DNA of 37,450 nucleotides from an uncultured Clostridia bacterium. Lineage in GTDB: Bacteria; Bacillota; Clostridia; Christensenellales; Borkfalkiaceae. Where the stretch lies: positions 1 to 37,450 of the forward strand of contig CALVWV010000032.1 in assembly GCA_944368065.1 (NCBI GenBank), read 5' to 3'. Below, in pieces: positions 16,236 through 24,666 of the stretch. How positions within the stretch are numbered: the first letter of the stretch is position 1; every line of letters starts with the position of its first letter. The notes beneath the pieces were generated by a model. It had not been told where the DNA came from and made no database searches. It saw only the letters and a program-made list of their open reading frames with translations. Both the position numbers and the translations under genes were made by a program.

Positions 16236-17573
16236 ATGTATAATTTCAAAGAAGGATTGTATTCCGACGTAAGAATAGAAGACAGGTTCACAACTTCCGT
16301 GCGCTACCGCAACGGCGCGCTGGAGGAGTGCAGGCATACTTCGGTAAAAAAGGCGTTCATACGCGTATACGACGGCAAGATGTGGTATTACGCCTCTACG
16401 TGCCGCACTGAAAACATTCAGGATGAGCTCGACAAGCTCAGCGCTATGGCGCAGCCTGACCCCGATATTGCCGAAGACCCCGTCGTCAGAAAGCTTCAGT
16501 CCAACAAGGCGGAGGTACTAAGGTTTGCGGATAACTGCGTAAAAGACGTCTCCGCCGAAAAAAAACGCGCGCTGCTTGAAAGATTGTTCCCCGCCGTGCA
16601 GAGTTCGCCTTACGTAAAGATGTTCATTGCGGCATATGCGGACAGATATTCGGTATTTGAGTTTTTCTCGTCCAAGGGCGCGGAAATAAAATACGATTTT
16701 CAGCTCTGCGGAGCGGTCATATCCGCGGCGCTCGCAAACGAAAAAGATAATTTCAGCGACGCAGCCATATATTCGGCGGACAGCTTTGAAGAACTTAAAA
16801 TATCCGGAAGCGCGGTCAAAGATTTCATAGCCGAGCTTGAAAACTTCCTTCTCAACGCAAAATCGGTGAAGGCGGGGGTATATCCCGTAATTTTGTCGCC
16901 CGTTACGGCGGGAGTATTCGCGCACGAATCCTTCGGACACAAATCCGAAGCCGACTTCATGCTCGGCGACGAGAATATGAAAAAGGAGTGGACGCTCGGC
17001 AAAAAGGTCGGCGCGGAAATGCTTTCGATATACGACAGCGGAAAGGAGAGCGGCTCGGGCTACGTTCCGTTTGACGACGAGGGCACGCGCGCGGGCAAGA
17101 CGTATCTGATAAAAAACGGCTGCCTTGCGGGCAGACTGCATTCGGCTTCCACGGCGGCAGACCTCGGCGAGGAGGCGACGGGCAACGCGCGCGCCGTAAA
17201 CTGCGACTTCGAACCCATTGTCCGCATGACGAGCACGATTATAGAGGCGGGCACAACGCCTGAAGAAGAGCTCTTTTCCCGCGTGAAGCGCGGCTACTAT
17301 ATAAAAAGCTGCAAGCACGGTTCGGGTATGAGCACATTCACGATAGCGCCCGCCCGCGCGTACGAAATTGTGGACGGCAAGATAGGCGCGCCCGTAAAAA
17401 TAGCCGTAATATCGGGCAACGTGTTCAGCACTCTCAATCTTATAGACGGGCTTTCGGACAAGTCTCAGATTATATCCAACATATTCGGCGGCTGCGGTAA
17501 AAACGAACAGTTCCCGCTCAGCGTATCCTACGGCGGGCCGTATGTAAGCATTTCCGAAATGAACGTGCAGTGA
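16236..17573 (+). CDS. TldD-type metalloprotease
   Basis: A 445-residue TldD/PmbA-family protein. The metal-binding motif HESFGH (HExxxH, 230-235) is followed by KSEADF, as in TldD (HExxGHxxEGDF). GNARAVNCDFEPIVRMTSTII and a late HGSG-containing segment also match the catalytic subunit. In known systems TldD pairs with TldE, forms a barrel around the active site, and degrades unfolded peptides or trims the leaders of modified peptides. The ATG at 16236 is preferred because GAGGGA lies at 16225-16230; a longer in-frame start at 16176 has no such site. The partner gene follows after 14 bases. A weak TTGACC near 16176 might be part of its own promoter. Confidence 0.93.
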   Translation: MYNFKEGLYSDVRIEDRFTTSVRYRNGALEECRHTSVKKAFIRVYDGKMWYYASTCRTENIQDELDKLSAMAQPDPDIAEDPVVRKLQSNKAEVLRFADNCVKDVSAEKKRALLERLFPAVQSSPYVKMFIAAYADRYSVFEFFSSKGAEIKYDFQLCGAVISAALANEKDNFSDAAIYSADSFEELKISGSAVKDFIAELENFLLNAKSVKAGVYPVILSPVTAGVFAHESFGHKSEADFMLGDENMKKEWTLGKKVGAEMLSIYDSGKESGSGYVPFDDEGTRAGKTYLIKNGCLAGRLHSASTAADLGEEATGNARAVNCDFEPIVRMTSTIIEAGTTPEEELFSRVKRGYYIKSCKHGSGMSTFTIAPARAYEIVDGKIGAPVKIAVISGNVFSTLNLIDGLSDKSQIISNIFGGCGKNEQFPLSVSYGGPYVSISEMNVQ

Positions 17574-17587
17574 GGGGGGGGTAAATC

Positions 17588-18808
17588 ATGGAAAAACAGA
17601 AATTAGTTAACCGTACGCGCTCTTACGCGGCGACGCTTGCGGCGGGCGAAGTATCTTCGCTCCGCATTAACGATGACGAAAAGACGGTTATAAGGTGCTA
17701 CAGCGGCGGCTTTATCGGCATTGCGGGCAGAATCGGCGAAGGCGACGACGCCGAGCTTGAAAAAGAAGCCTGCGCCGCGCTTGTACAGGGAATACCCTAT
17801 CCCTCGCCTTTATTCGGCGGGGACGAGCGGCGCGAGGACTTTTCCCGCGAAATTATTGCCGAAAAAGATTTCCTCGGTGCGGTAAAACATCTTGCCGCGC
17901 GGCTTAAAAAGTCTTTCCCCGACTTTATTTTCAGCGATAAAATAATTCTTGAAAATTCTTCGTCTGAATATAAGGATTCTGCAGGCACCGATTACAGCTT
18001 TTTCTGCAGTTCTTTCAGCCTGGGACTTATGATAAAGTCTGTAAGTTCGGCAAACATCATGGACCTTGCCTACGGCGCTAAAAGAAATTATTACGACGAG
18101 GACGCCATAGTTTCCGATATTTCCGCCCTGCTGGACGTATACTCTGCAAAGTTGCCAATGCCCGAGGAAAAACTTCCCGTTATAATAGACTTGTCGGCTG
18201 TAAGCTATATGCTCGGGGACATGACTGCGGAGATGTATTCGGGCGGCGCGGGCATATTTGCGGGCAGACTTGGGCAGAAGGTCTTCCGCGACGACGTAAA
18301 TATTCTGATAAATCGCACGCCCGGCAAAAATCCTGCGGTTTGCTTTTTCGACGACGAAGGGGTAACGCTCCCCGGCGACAAATTTTACTTAGTCAAAGAT
18401 GGCGTGCTCAGCGGACTGGCAACTTACAGGCGCACGGCGGCGGAATTCAATATGCCTCTTTCGGGCTGCGGCTACGCCGAATTCGACGGCGTTCCCGTAT
18501 GTTCGAATTTCCGCGGGTTAGAGGTAGAAACGGGCGGCAAAAAGCTCTCTGAGGTGTTAAAGCGGGGCATTTATGTAAGCGTCACATCGGGCGGGGATAT
18601 GACCCCCGACGGCAACATAGCAATGCCGGTGATGCTTGCATACCTCTACGAGGACGGCAAGCTTGTCGGCACTCTTCCCGAATTCGGAATTTCGGGCAAT
18701 GTGTTCGATATACTCGGAAAAGATTTTGTCGCCGCCGCAAAAAACGATGTTTTCAGCTTCAATGACGAAGATGTGATAATTTCTTATTTCAACATCGACG
18801 CTAAATAA
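17588..18808 (+). CDS. TldE/PmbA-type partner protein
   Basis: A 406-residue TldD/PmbA-family protein lacking HExxxH, as expected for the non-catalytic TldE/PmbA partner. The corresponding region reads DLSAVSYMLGDMTAEMYSGG, and later FFDDEGVTLPGDKFYLVKDGVLSG matches the shared family core (compare DDEGTRAGKTYLIKNGCLAG in the TldD gene). The C-terminus has LPEFGISGNVFDIL. A run of G residues (17574-17581) precedes the ATG. It is coupled to tldD by a 14-base gap, and together they should form the heteromeric TldD/E protease. Its substrate is unknown; an ABC exporter lies downstream. Confidence 0.9.
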   Translation: MEKQKLVNRTRSYAATLAAGEVSSLRINDDEKTVIRCYSGGFIGIAGRIGEGDDAELEKEACAALVQGIPYPSPLFGGDERREDFSREIIAEKDFLGAVKHLAARLKKSFPDFIFSDKIILENSSSEYKDSAGTDYSFFCSSFSLGLMIKSVSSANIMDLAYGAKRNYYDEDAIVSDISALLDVYSAKLPMPEEKLPVIIDLSAVSYMLGDMTAEMYSGGAGIFAGRLGQKVFRDDVNILINRTPGKNPAVCFFDDEGVTLPGDKFYLVKDGVLSGLATYRRTAAEFNMPLSGCGYAEFDGVPVCSNFRGLEVETGGKKLSEVLKRGIYVSVTSGGDMTPDGNIAMPVMLAYLYEDGKLVGTLPEFGISGNVFDILGKDFVAAAKNDVFSFNDEDVIISYFNIDAK

Positions 18809-18922
18809 TATGGCGCAGTGATGTTGCAATAAATGCGTTATCAATCGCCTTTATAAAAGGCAATTTATAAAATACAGCGGCACATATGCCGCAAATAATG
18901 CAATTTTTATCTGATAGACTTT

Positions 18923-18955
18923 GCCCGCCGCCGCAATTTTTTTGCGGCGGCGGGC
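18923..18955 (+). other. GC-rich hairpin before the ABC exporter genes
   Basis: GCCCGCCGCCGCAA pairs perfectly with TTGCGGCGGCGGGC around a T loop. No T-run follows. It could end the tldDE transcript or act as a 5' leader structure for the exporter, whose ATG is 22 bases away. The rest of 18809-18922 holds only a short GCCTTTATAAAAGGC stem. Confidence 0.55.
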
Positions 18956-18976
18956 GGGGACTTGATTTAACCTTAT

Positions 18977-20797
18977 ATGAAAAAAGTCAGACAAAAACAA
19001 AAATTCACCAATGCGGGAATGCTCGCGTTCTTCCTTAAAGGTTGCAGACTGCTCTTTCTGATAAGCATTTTGTGCGGCATAGCGGTAACCTTTTTAAGCG
19101 TGGTCATTCCTCAGGTAATAAGCTTCACGATAGACAGCATTATAGGAAATGAAGAGCCCGAGGGCGTGTTTGAGGTGTTTTCTTCCCTTCTCGGGGGAGT
19201 GGAAAACCTTAAGGCAAACTTCTGGATTATAGCGGCAGTTATAGCCGTCATAGCGCTCGTTACGGCAGTTTTTCAGTACTGCGTGACTTACTTCAACACC
19301 CGCGCAAACCAGTCGCTGATGCGCGGCATGCGCAACAACCTCTTTTCGCACATACAACGCCTGCCTCTCGGCTGGCACGTTTCGCACCAGACGGGCGACA
19401 TAATCCAGCGCTGCACGTCCGATGCCGACGCAATTTCCAACTTCATTTCCAACCAGCTTACTTCGCTCTTCCGCATTGTGATAATGGTTGTGCTTTCGCT
19501 TACGCTCATGTTCATGATGAATGTAAAGCTCGCGCTGATTGCGGCGGCGTTCATACCGCTGCTTATGGCATATTCGCTGTTCTTTTACGCGCGCGCGGGC
19601 AAATCTTTCAGAAAGTGCGACGAGGAGGAGGGCGTGCTCTCTACCATAGCGCAGGAAAATCTTACAGGCGTAAGGGTGGTACGCGCATTCGGCAGGGAGA
19701 GATACGAGCGCGACAAGTTTGAAAAGCAGAACGTGTACTACACGGGGCTCTGGGTGCATATAGAAAAGTTCCTCGCCATGTACTGGACTACCAACGATTT
19801 TCTTGCCGCGCTTCAGGGCATGCTTCTTATAGTGGTAGGCACGCTGTTCTGCCTTGACGGCAGCATAACCGCGGGCAACCTTGTGGCGTTCATATCGTAC
19901 AACACAATGCTTATGGGTCCCGTGCGCCAGCTCGGCAGAATTATTTCCAATATGAGCCGCGCGGGCGTATCCATAGCGCGCATAGGCGAAATAATGAACG
20001 CCGACGAGGAAGTGTACGGCGAAAAGGGAGGGCTTTCCGGCGATATAGAGTTCAGAAATGTAAACTTTTATTACGAAGAGGGCAAGCCCGTACTCAAAAA
20101 CGTATCTTTTAAGGTGCCTCAGGGCACGACGCTCGGCGTTATAGGCGGCACGGGCAGCGGCAAGTCCACCCTTATGTACCTTCTTGACAGGCTTTACCCC
20201 GTAGAAGACGGCAGCATATTCATAGGCGGCAGGGATATCAACACCATACCGCCCGCAACCGTGCGGCAGAACATAGGTTTTGTCCTTCAGGAAGGCTATC
20301 TATATTCAGGAACGATAACCGAAAACATATCCGCCGCGGGCGAAGATATAAATAGCGAAGAGGTGGTGAACGCCGCCGCCACGGCGTGCGTGGATGAAAA
20401 TATCCGCGCCTTTTCGTCGGGCTATGATACGATTGTCGGCGAGCGCGGAGTAACGCTTTCGGGCGGTCAGAAACAGCGCGTATCCATTGCGCGCACGCTT
20501 GTAAGAAAGACGCCGTATTTCATATTCGACGATTCGCTGTCCGCCGTAGACAGCGATACGGACGCCGCCATACGCGCCCGCCTTTCCGAAGCATTCCGCG
20601 GCGCGACGGTAATACTTATTTCCCACCGCATAACTACCGTAATGAATGCGGACAACATAATAGTAATGGAAGGCGGCGAGATTGTAGAGCAGGGCACAAG
20701 CTCGCAGCTTATTGAAAAGGGCGGCATTTACAGGCGCATATACGACATGCAGATGAGCATGCCCGAAGAACTTGAAAAGGAGGAGCGCGGTGAATAA
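18977..20797 (+). CDS. Heterodimeric ABC exporter subunit A (degenerate ATP site)
   Basis: A 606-residue exporter half-transporter: an N-terminal six-helix domain (about 20-340) and a C-terminal ATPase. Walker A is GGTGSGKS (390-397), the Q-loop FVLQEGYLYSG, the signature LSGGQKQR (canonical), and Walker B FIFDDS with Asp519 where the catalytic glutamate should be. Replacement of Glu by Asp is the hallmark of the degenerate-site subunit in heterodimeric exporters such as TM287/288. The H-loop is SHR. There is no clear ribosome binding site before the ATG at 18977. The gene overlaps the next by eight bases. The substrate is unknown; lipids, drugs or peptides are all possible. Confidence 0.93.
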   Translation: MKKVRQKQKFTNAGMLAFFLKGCRLLFLISILCGIAVTFLSVVIPQVISFTIDSIIGNEEPEGVFEVFSSLLGGVENLKANFWIIAAVIAVIALVTAVFQYCVTYFNTRANQSLMRGMRNNLFSHIQRLPLGWHVSHQTGDIIQRCTSDADAISNFISNQLTSLFRIVIMVVLSLTLMFMMNVKLALIAAAFIPLLMAYSLFFYARAGKSFRKCDEEEGVLSTIAQENLTGVRVVRAFGRERYERDKFEKQNVYYTGLWVHIEKFLAMYWTTNDFLAALQGMLLIVVGTLFCLDGSITAGNLVAFISYNTMLMGPVRQLGRIISNMSRAGVSIARIGEIMNADEEVYGEKGGLSGDIEFRNVNFYYEEGKPVLKNVSFKVPQGTTLGVIGGTGSGKSTLMYLLDRLYPVEDGSIFIGGRDINTIPPATVRQNIGFVLQEGYLYSGTITENISAAGEDINSEEVVNAAATACVDENIRAFSSGYDTIVGERGVTLSGGQKQRVSIARTLVRKTPYFIFDDSLSAVDSDTDAAIRARLSEAFRGATVILISHRITTVMNADNIIVMEGGEIVEQGTSSQLIEKGGIYRRIYDMQMSMPEELEKEERGE

Positions 20798-22628
20798 GTC
20801 GGAAACAAAATCGGATGCGCGCAAAGCGCCCAAGGGCTTTTCGGGGCTCAAAAAACTTGCGCCCTTTCTTTCGCCATACAAGTTAATGTTTATCGGCATG
20901 ATTGCGGCAACGGTGGCGGTCGGCATTTTCAATACGGTAATGCCGCTTTTCCAGCAGTACGCGTTCGATAACTTCATAGCAAAGCAGTCGCTCGACGGGC
21001 TTGCGCCCTTTATTGCGCTGTACGTCGTATGCCTTTTGGTCACTATGGCGCTTGACTACGTGGCGTCTTTCAGCTGCTGCAAGCTGGAAATGTACGTTCT
21101 GCGCGATATGCGCCGCACCACGTTCAACCATCTTCAGACGCTCTCCGTCTCATACTTCAACGTGAACAGCGTCGGAAGGATACACGCGCGCGTAATGAGC
21201 GATACTTCAAGCATATCTTCAATAATTTCGTGGGACGTGTATCAGGGCGGCTGGAATTTTACTTACGTGCTCAGCGCGATAGTAATAATGCTCGTGCTCA
21301 ATCCCCTTCTCGCGCTGTGCGTAATAGTGGTTGTGCCGCTCGTGGCTATAGCGTCGTGCTATTTCCAGCGCAGACTTACCCTGCTCAACCGCCGCGTGCG
21401 TGAAATCAATTCTGAAATTACGGGCGGCTTCAACGAAGGCATAACGGGCGTTGAAACGTCCAAAACGCTCGCCATAGAGGATAAGCTGGATAAAAAATTC
21501 TTTAACAACACGTCGAGAATGCACAGGCAGGCGACGCGGCTCGGGCACAACAGGGCGCTCTTTTATACGATAATCGCCTTCGCTTCGTCAGCGGCGCTCG
21601 CGCTCGTATTGTGGTATGGCGGCGTGCTCACGGCAGACGGCGCGATAAAGCTGGGCACTCTCACTGTTTTCATGACTTACGCACAGGGCATTATGTCGCC
21701 CGTGCAGTGGTCGGTAGACGCGATAGCCGATATGATTACCGTAAAGGTAAACGTGGAGCGCATTACCGCGCTGCTTGAAACAAAGAGCGACGTTTCCGAC
21801 AGGGCGGAAGTTATTGAAAAGTACGGCGATACGTTCAATCCCAAAAAGGAGAACTGGGAGCCGTTGCACGGCGATATAGAGCTTAAGGACGTGACTTTCA
21901 GATATCCCGACGGCGACGAGTACGTCCTTGAACATTTTAATCTGAAGGTGCCTCAGGGCACGAATGTGGCGATAGTTGGCGAGACGGGCGCAGGCAAATC
22001 CACGCTTGTGAACCTCGTGTGCCGCTTTTTTGAACCTACGGAAGGTCAGGTGCTCATAGACGGTCGTGACGCGCGCGAGCGCTCCGTAGGCTGGCTTCAC
22101 AGTCACATAGGCTACGTTCTGCAGACGCCGCACCTGTTTTCCGGTACCGTGCGCGAAAATCTTTTGTACGGCAAGGAAGACGCCACCGACGAGCAGCTTG
22201 ACGCTGCCTGCCGCAGCGTGAACGCCGACAGAATTATTGCTCGGCTCGACAACGGGTACGACAGCGTTATAGGCGAAGGGGGAAACAATCTCTCAACGGG
22301 CGAAAAGCAGCTTTTATCCTTTGCGCGCGCAATCCTCGCCGACCCCGCGATTTTTGTGCTGGACGAGGCGACATCCTCAATCGATACGCTTACCGAAAAG
22401 CTTATTCAGGACGCCATAGAAAAGCTTATGCGCGGCAGAACGAGCTTTGTCATAGCTCACAGGCTTTCCACCATACGCTCGGCGGATATAATACTCGTAG
22501 TGCGCGGCGGAAAAATAACCGAGCGCGGCACGCACGAAGAACTGCTTGCAAAACGCGGCTATTACTACGAACTGTATGTAAAGAACTTCCGCGAGGAAAA
22601 AGTCAAAGCATCTTCGGCGGAAACCTGA
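20790..22628 (+). CDS. Heterodimeric ABC exporter subunit B (catalytic ATP site)
   Basis: A 612-residue exporter half-transporter. The membrane domain spans about 25-330; Walker A is GETGAGKS (397-404), Walker B FVLDEATSSID with the catalytic Glu526, and the H-loop AHR. The signature is LSTGEKQ rather than LSGGQ. It therefore completes the degenerate site built with subunit A's Walker B, while its own Walker B faces A's canonical signature: one working and one degenerate site. The start is GTG at 20790, seven bases after AAAGGAGG (20776-20783) and overlapping the previous stop; a TTG further upstream sits inside the binding-site region. A and B are surely co-translated. Confidence 0.93.
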   Translation: MNKSETKSDARKAPKGFSGLKKLAPFLSPYKLMFIGMIAATVAVGIFNTVMPLFQQYAFDNFIAKQSLDGLAPFIALYVVCLLVTMALDYVASFSCCKLEMYVLRDMRRTTFNHLQTLSVSYFNVNSVGRIHARVMSDTSSISSIISWDVYQGGWNFTYVLSAIVIMLVLNPLLALCVIVVVPLVAIASCYFQRRLTLLNRRVREINSEITGGFNEGITGVETSKTLAIEDKLDKKFFNNTSRMHRQATRLGHNRALFYTIIAFASSAALALVLWYGGVLTADGAIKLGTLTVFMTYAQGIMSPVQWSVDAIADMITVKVNVERITALLETKSDVSDRAEVIEKYGDTFNPKKENWEPLHGDIELKDVTFRYPDGDEYVLEHFNLKVPQGTNVAIVGETGAGKSTLVNLVCRFFEPTEGQVLIDGRDARERSVGWLHSHIGYVLQTPHLFSGTVRENLLYGKEDATDEQLDAACRSVNADRIIARLDNGYDSVIGEGGNNLSTGEKQLLSFARAILADPAIFVLDEATSSIDTLTEKLIQDAIEKLMRGRTSFVIAHRLSTIRSADIILVVRGGKITERGTHEELLAKRGYYYELYVKNFREEKVKASSAET

Positions 22629-22768
22629 GCTCTGCAAAGTTTGAATGGATAAATTCTGTCTCAGCATAAAGTTTTGTTTGAAAAATTGTGCGCGACTTAT
22701 TAAATTGCTGCAGAATAACACGCAGTTATTTCTGAAATCGGCGGGGGACGAATTTGTCGCCGGCGCGG

Positions 22769-22788
22769 AGCGCATTTAGCGCTTTTTT
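22769..22788 (+). terminator. Probable terminator of the exporter operon
   Basis: A short AGCGC/GCGCT stem with an ATTTA loop is followed by six T residues. The stem is short, so the call is tentative. The sequence before it (22629-22768) shows no gene. Confidence 0.5.
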
Positions 22789-22816
22789 GGCGATATAAAA
22801 TTATTTATAAAAAGTG

Positions 22817-22854
22817 TTGACAAGTAAACTATGCTGTTATATAATAAAACAGCA
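22817..22854 (+). promoter_or_regulatory. Consensus promoter with a palindromic operator over the -10
   Basis: TTGACA (22817-22822), 17 bases, TATAAT (22840-22845): a perfect consensus. TGCTGTT (22832-22838) and AACAGCA (22848-22854) form a perfect inverted repeat with a 9-base centre that contains the -10. A repressor bound here would block transcription. The downstream XRE protein is the obvious candidate. Confidence 0.85.
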
Positions 22855-22902
22855 AATAAAACTTGTATACAGCGCGTTAGTGCGCGCGGGAGGAATAATT
22901 TT

Positions 22903-23121
22903 ATGGCGGCAAAATTTCAGCTTGAACTTTTAAACGGCGTAAAGGAGGCAAGGAAGGAGCGCGGCTGGTCGCAGGGCGAACTCGCTCAGATGGTCGGCGT
23001 TTCGCGCAATACCATAAGCAGCATAGAGACGGGCGCTTTCAACCCCACCGCAAAGCTTGCGGCAATTTTATGCATAGCGCTCGATAAGAAGTTTGAGGAG
23101 CTGTTCTGGTTCGCGGAGTAA
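22903..23121 (+). CDS. Small XRE-family HTH regulator
   Basis: A 72-residue protein that is almost entirely a Cro/CI-type helix-turn-helix. WSQGELAQMVGVSRNTISSIETG gives the helices, followed by NPTAKLAAILCIALDKKFEELF, the typical end of stand-alone small XRE regulators (YgzD-like). The ATG at 22903 follows GGGAGGAA about ten bases upstream; a longer frame from 22831 overlaps the promoter. It probably represses its own consensus promoter through the palindrome at 22832-22854. No partner gene is in the same transcript, as a terminator follows. Confidence 0.88.
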   Translation: MAAKFQLELLNGVKEARKERGWSQGELAQMVGVSRNTISSIETGAFNPTAKLAAILCIALDKKFEELFWFAE

Positions 23122-23164
23122 CTTGCGGTTACCGCGCGCCTTTGCAGAGGGCAGGGAAAAATAG

Positions 23165-23191
23165 CGCCGCGCGAAAATGCGCGGCGTTTTT
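23165..23191 (+). terminator. Terminator of the XRE gene
   Basis: CGCCGCGC (23165-23172) pairs with GCGCGGCG (23179-23186) around a GAAAAT loop, followed by five T residues. It lies about 45 bases after the stop codon. Confidence 0.85.
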
Positions 23192-23296
23192 GCCCGAATG
23201 ACTCACGCTTTAGGGGCGGTTTTTGCAATAGTTAAACTTTAAAGGCGTACGCTTTAAATAATCAGCGGCGCAGCGAAATAAAATTGTGACTTTATT

Positions 23297-23336
23297 AAAA
23301 AAGCCGCGGCGGGATTGCACCCGCCGCGGCTTTTTT
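23297..23336. terminator. Bidirectional terminator
   Basis: Six A residues, GCCGCGGCGGG, a six-base loop, CCCGCCGCGGC and six T residues: symmetrical, so it can act on both strands. It lies nine bases past the stop of the minus-strand DUF3737 gene, its likely main client. Confidence 0.9.
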
Positions 23337-23344
23337 AATTCTGC

Positions 23345-24223
23345 TTATTTTACAGGGTAAATTTGTCTGTCGCCTTCAAATACTTGGGCTTCAACTTTTC
23401 TGCGGCTGTCTTTCGTGACTATCAGCTCGCCAATTTTGTCTGCGCATATCTTTCCGCTCTGCGGATTTTTTACCGAAACTATCCCGCCCTTAATTTCCGC
23501 TTCTACGTCGCTGTATTCAAACGCCAGGTCGCAGTCCTCGGTGGTGCAGTCCACAAGTTTAAGGTTTTTGCAGTAGCAAAGGGGCTGCGTGCCCTTTATA
23601 TGGCAGCGCACAAGCGTGAGCCCTTCCGAATACCACGCAAGGTACTCGCCGCCTACAAAGCTGTCGTAGACGGTTACGTTTTTGGAATGCCAGAACGCGT
23701 CTTTCGTATCGAAGCGGCAGTTTCTGAACGTCGCGTTTTCTATGTACTGGAACGTGTATTTGCCTGTAAGCTCAAGCCCTTCCGCTTCAATGTTTTTGCA
23801 TTCAAAAAACGCGTACTGCGAGCAGAGCGAGGTGTTTTCAATTTTAATGTCGCCGCTTCTCCAGCCGAACTCGGGCGAATTTATTTCACAGCCTTTTATT
23901 GTAACGTTTCTGCATTCGCGCACGGCTTTTATTCCGCCGAGCTTGCAGTTCTCCAGCGTAAGGCCGAAGTCGTACCAAAGCGCGGCGCGGCAGTTTTCCG
24001 TCTGAACGGTGTTCTTTATTTTAATGTCGTCGCAGTGCCACATCGGGTACCTTAAATCGCAGTAGCAGTTCTCAACTATTATGTCCCTGCATTCCTTAAG
24101 CGCCGACTCGCCGTCGGCGGGACCTTCAAAGCGGCAGTTTATAATTTCGGTATTTTCGCTTGCGTACAGTGCACGCTCTTCATCAAATCTTTTGTTTTCT
24201 ATTCTGTTCATAATATTATACAT
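23345..24223 (-). CDS. DUF3737-family beta-helix protein
   Basis: A 292-residue protein with about a dozen short repeats of the form 'INCRF...IIVENCYC...IKIENTSLC', each with a Cys or Asn at the turn, which is the pattern of a right-handed parallel beta-helix. It agrees with DUF3737 (PF12541). No signal peptide is present, so it is probably cytoplasmic. It has sometimes been compared with pectin-lyase-like folds, but no catalytic residues are recognised and its function is unknown. The ATG at 24223 or 24211 could be the start; neither has a strong ribosome binding site. Confidence 0.85.
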   Translation of the reverse strand: MYNIMNRIENKRFDEERALYASENTEIINCRFEGPADGESALKECRDIIVENCYCDLRYPMWHCDDIKIKNTVQTENCRAALWYDFGLTLENCKLGGIKAVRECRNVTIKGCEINSPEFGWRSGDIKIENTSLCSQYAFFECKNIEAEGLELTGKYTFQYIENATFRNCRFDTKDAFWHSKNVTVYDSFVGGEYLAWYSEGLTLVRCHIKGTQPLCYCKNLKLVDCTTEDCDLAFEYSDVEAEIKGGIVSVKNPQSGKICADKIGELIVTKDSRRKVEAQVFEGDRQIYPVK

Positions 24224-24270
24224 AACCGCGCGCGCAAAGCTTCAAACGCCGCGCTCATCTGTTTTCTATC

Positions 24271-24299
24271 ATTATACCCGTTTGCCGCGTCAATGTAAA
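24271..24299 (-). promoter_or_regulatory. Promoter of the DUF3737 gene
   Basis: On the minus strand, TTTACA (24294-24299) and TATAAT (24271-24276) are separated by 17 bases, with transcription starting near 24264, some 40 bases before the start codon. The stretch from 24300 to 24563 has no gene; it contains a small TTGCGCG/CGCGCAA hairpin near 24454 within a purine-rich region. Confidence 0.75.
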
Positions 24300-24563
24300 A
24301 TGCCTTTTTTGCCTTGCTTTCCATGCCTTTCTGTTATGCTTCAGCCGCTGTGTTTAAGTCGGAGTACAGGGGCATAAGTCTACAGGTGCATAAATAAAAG
24401 TGAGTGCAAGGGGACATATATGCAAATATGAATGGCAAAGGGTAGGGCGGCATTGCGCGGGACGCGCAATTCAGGGCGGAGAGAGGGGCGGAGCAGAGAA
24501 AGAATGAGCGCAATCTGTAATGTGGGGCGAAAACTGCGGGGATAAATGCAATGTCCGTTATTG

Positions 24564-24593
24564 TTGATTTTTTCGCGGGCGGTGTGCTATACT
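24564..24593 (+). promoter_or_regulatory. Extended -10 promoter of the YwaF-like gene
   Basis: TGCTATACT (24585-24593) is an extended -10, with TTGATT (24564-24569) 18 bases before the hexamer. It lies about 70 bases upstream of the ATG at 24667. Confidence 0.6.
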
Positions 24594-24612
24594 ATAGCCG
24601 TATGATCAATTT

Positions 24613-24650
24613 TGCGGCGGCGCGCCGCCTTTTTGCGCCGCGCCGCCGCA
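24613..24650 (+). other. GC-rich leader hairpin
   Basis: TGCGGCGGCGCG (24613-24624) pairs perfectly with CGCGCCGCCGCA (24639-24650). It starts about 13 bases after the predicted transcription start and ends 16 bases before the ATG, so it would sit at the 5' end of the mRNA. Confidence 0.6.
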
Positions 24651-24666
24651 CTCAGAGCAGGGAAAA

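Noticed and set aside
18809-18976. A possible RiPP precursor peptide between tldE and the exporter.
   Set aside because: No plus-strand frame with a start codon and ribosome binding site of useful length was found.
24440-24500. G-rich runs (GGG four times) as a G-quadruplex.
   Set aside because: The loops are long and one GC hairpin competes for the same bases, so the signal is too weak to call.
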